Assembly (NCBI RefSeq): GCF_027579695.1
Contig: NC_083590.1
Coordinates: forward strand, 14,623,656-14,687,655
From: Neoarius graeffei
Lineage: Eukaryota; Chordata; Actinopteri; Siluriformes; Ariidae
DNA: 64,000 nucleotides
Reading direction: 5' to 3'
Shown here in pieces: positions 63,961-64,000 of this stretch. The notes under the pieces were generated by a model. The model was given only the letters and a program-made list of their open reading frames with translations, was not told the origin of the DNA and did no database searches. Positions within the stretch are counted from its first letter, which is position 1, and each line of letters starts with the position of its first letter. Position numbers and translations under genes: made by a program.

Positions 63961-64000
63961 CCACATGTTCTCTGATGATGACAATGATTAGCAACATTTA

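Overview
This is vertebrate nuclear DNA, almost certainly from a teleost fish. The genes have short exons with GT-AG introns. The intergenic and intronic DNA is packed with fish-type transposons: Tc1, hAT-like, TTAA-target and 3-bp-target elements, L2/Rex1-like LINEs, and a very abundant tRNA-derived SINE ending in (ATGAG)n. There are also many long CA/TG, TA and GATT microsatellites. I cannot name the species from sequence alone.

Two protein-coding genes are supported. (1) The last coding exon of a sphingosine kinase 1-like gene (SPHK1) lies on the plus strand at 1634-2501; its upstream exons are outside the window. (2) A complete envoplakin gene (EVPL) lies on the minus strand from its ATG at 48461 to its stop at 7816. 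I reconstructed 22 coding exons by hand. Every junction has AG/GT and every codon phase matches, giving 5,985 nt including the stop (1,994 residues), close to mammalian envoplakin. It has a short basic N-terminus, a spectrin-repeat plakin domain with an embedded SH3-like segment, a coiled-coil rod with about ten xxDPE-type breaks, a linker, and one plakin-repeat domain near the C-terminus. The two genes are convergent, with stops about 5.3 kb apart. SPHK1 and EVPL are also close on human 17q25, so this looks like conserved synteny.

Region by region: 1-660 is a LINE ORF1 (SGNH esterase) remnant and a TG array. 985-1573 is an inverted-repeat element just before the SPHK1 exon. 2502-7815 is intergenic, with MITEs, a degenerate minisatellite and an RTE-like endonuclease relic. 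7816-11262 is the large last EVPL exon. 11263-48435 holds the other EVPL exons and repeat-filled introns, including two Tc1 transposons, a broken THAP domain, a 1.3-kb near-perfect hairpin (18132-19445), L2, Rex1-like and piggyBac-like copies. 48462-64000 is gene-poor upstream DNA containing SINEs, a LINE interrupted by a three-deep transposon nest (52254-56546) with a 31-copy GC-rich satellite at its core, and an unidentified 0.5-kb insert with an 18-bp target duplication.

The main points of interest are the exon-bracketing complementary (UG)n/(CA)n tracts at EVPL exons 2 and 5, the giant intronic hairpin, the reconstructable nested insertion history at 52-56 kb, the unidentified insert at 50.7-51.2 kb, and an in-frame proline-rich tail just beyond the SPHK1 stop. 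I found no bacterial-style operons, CRISPR arrays or tRNA/rRNA genes.
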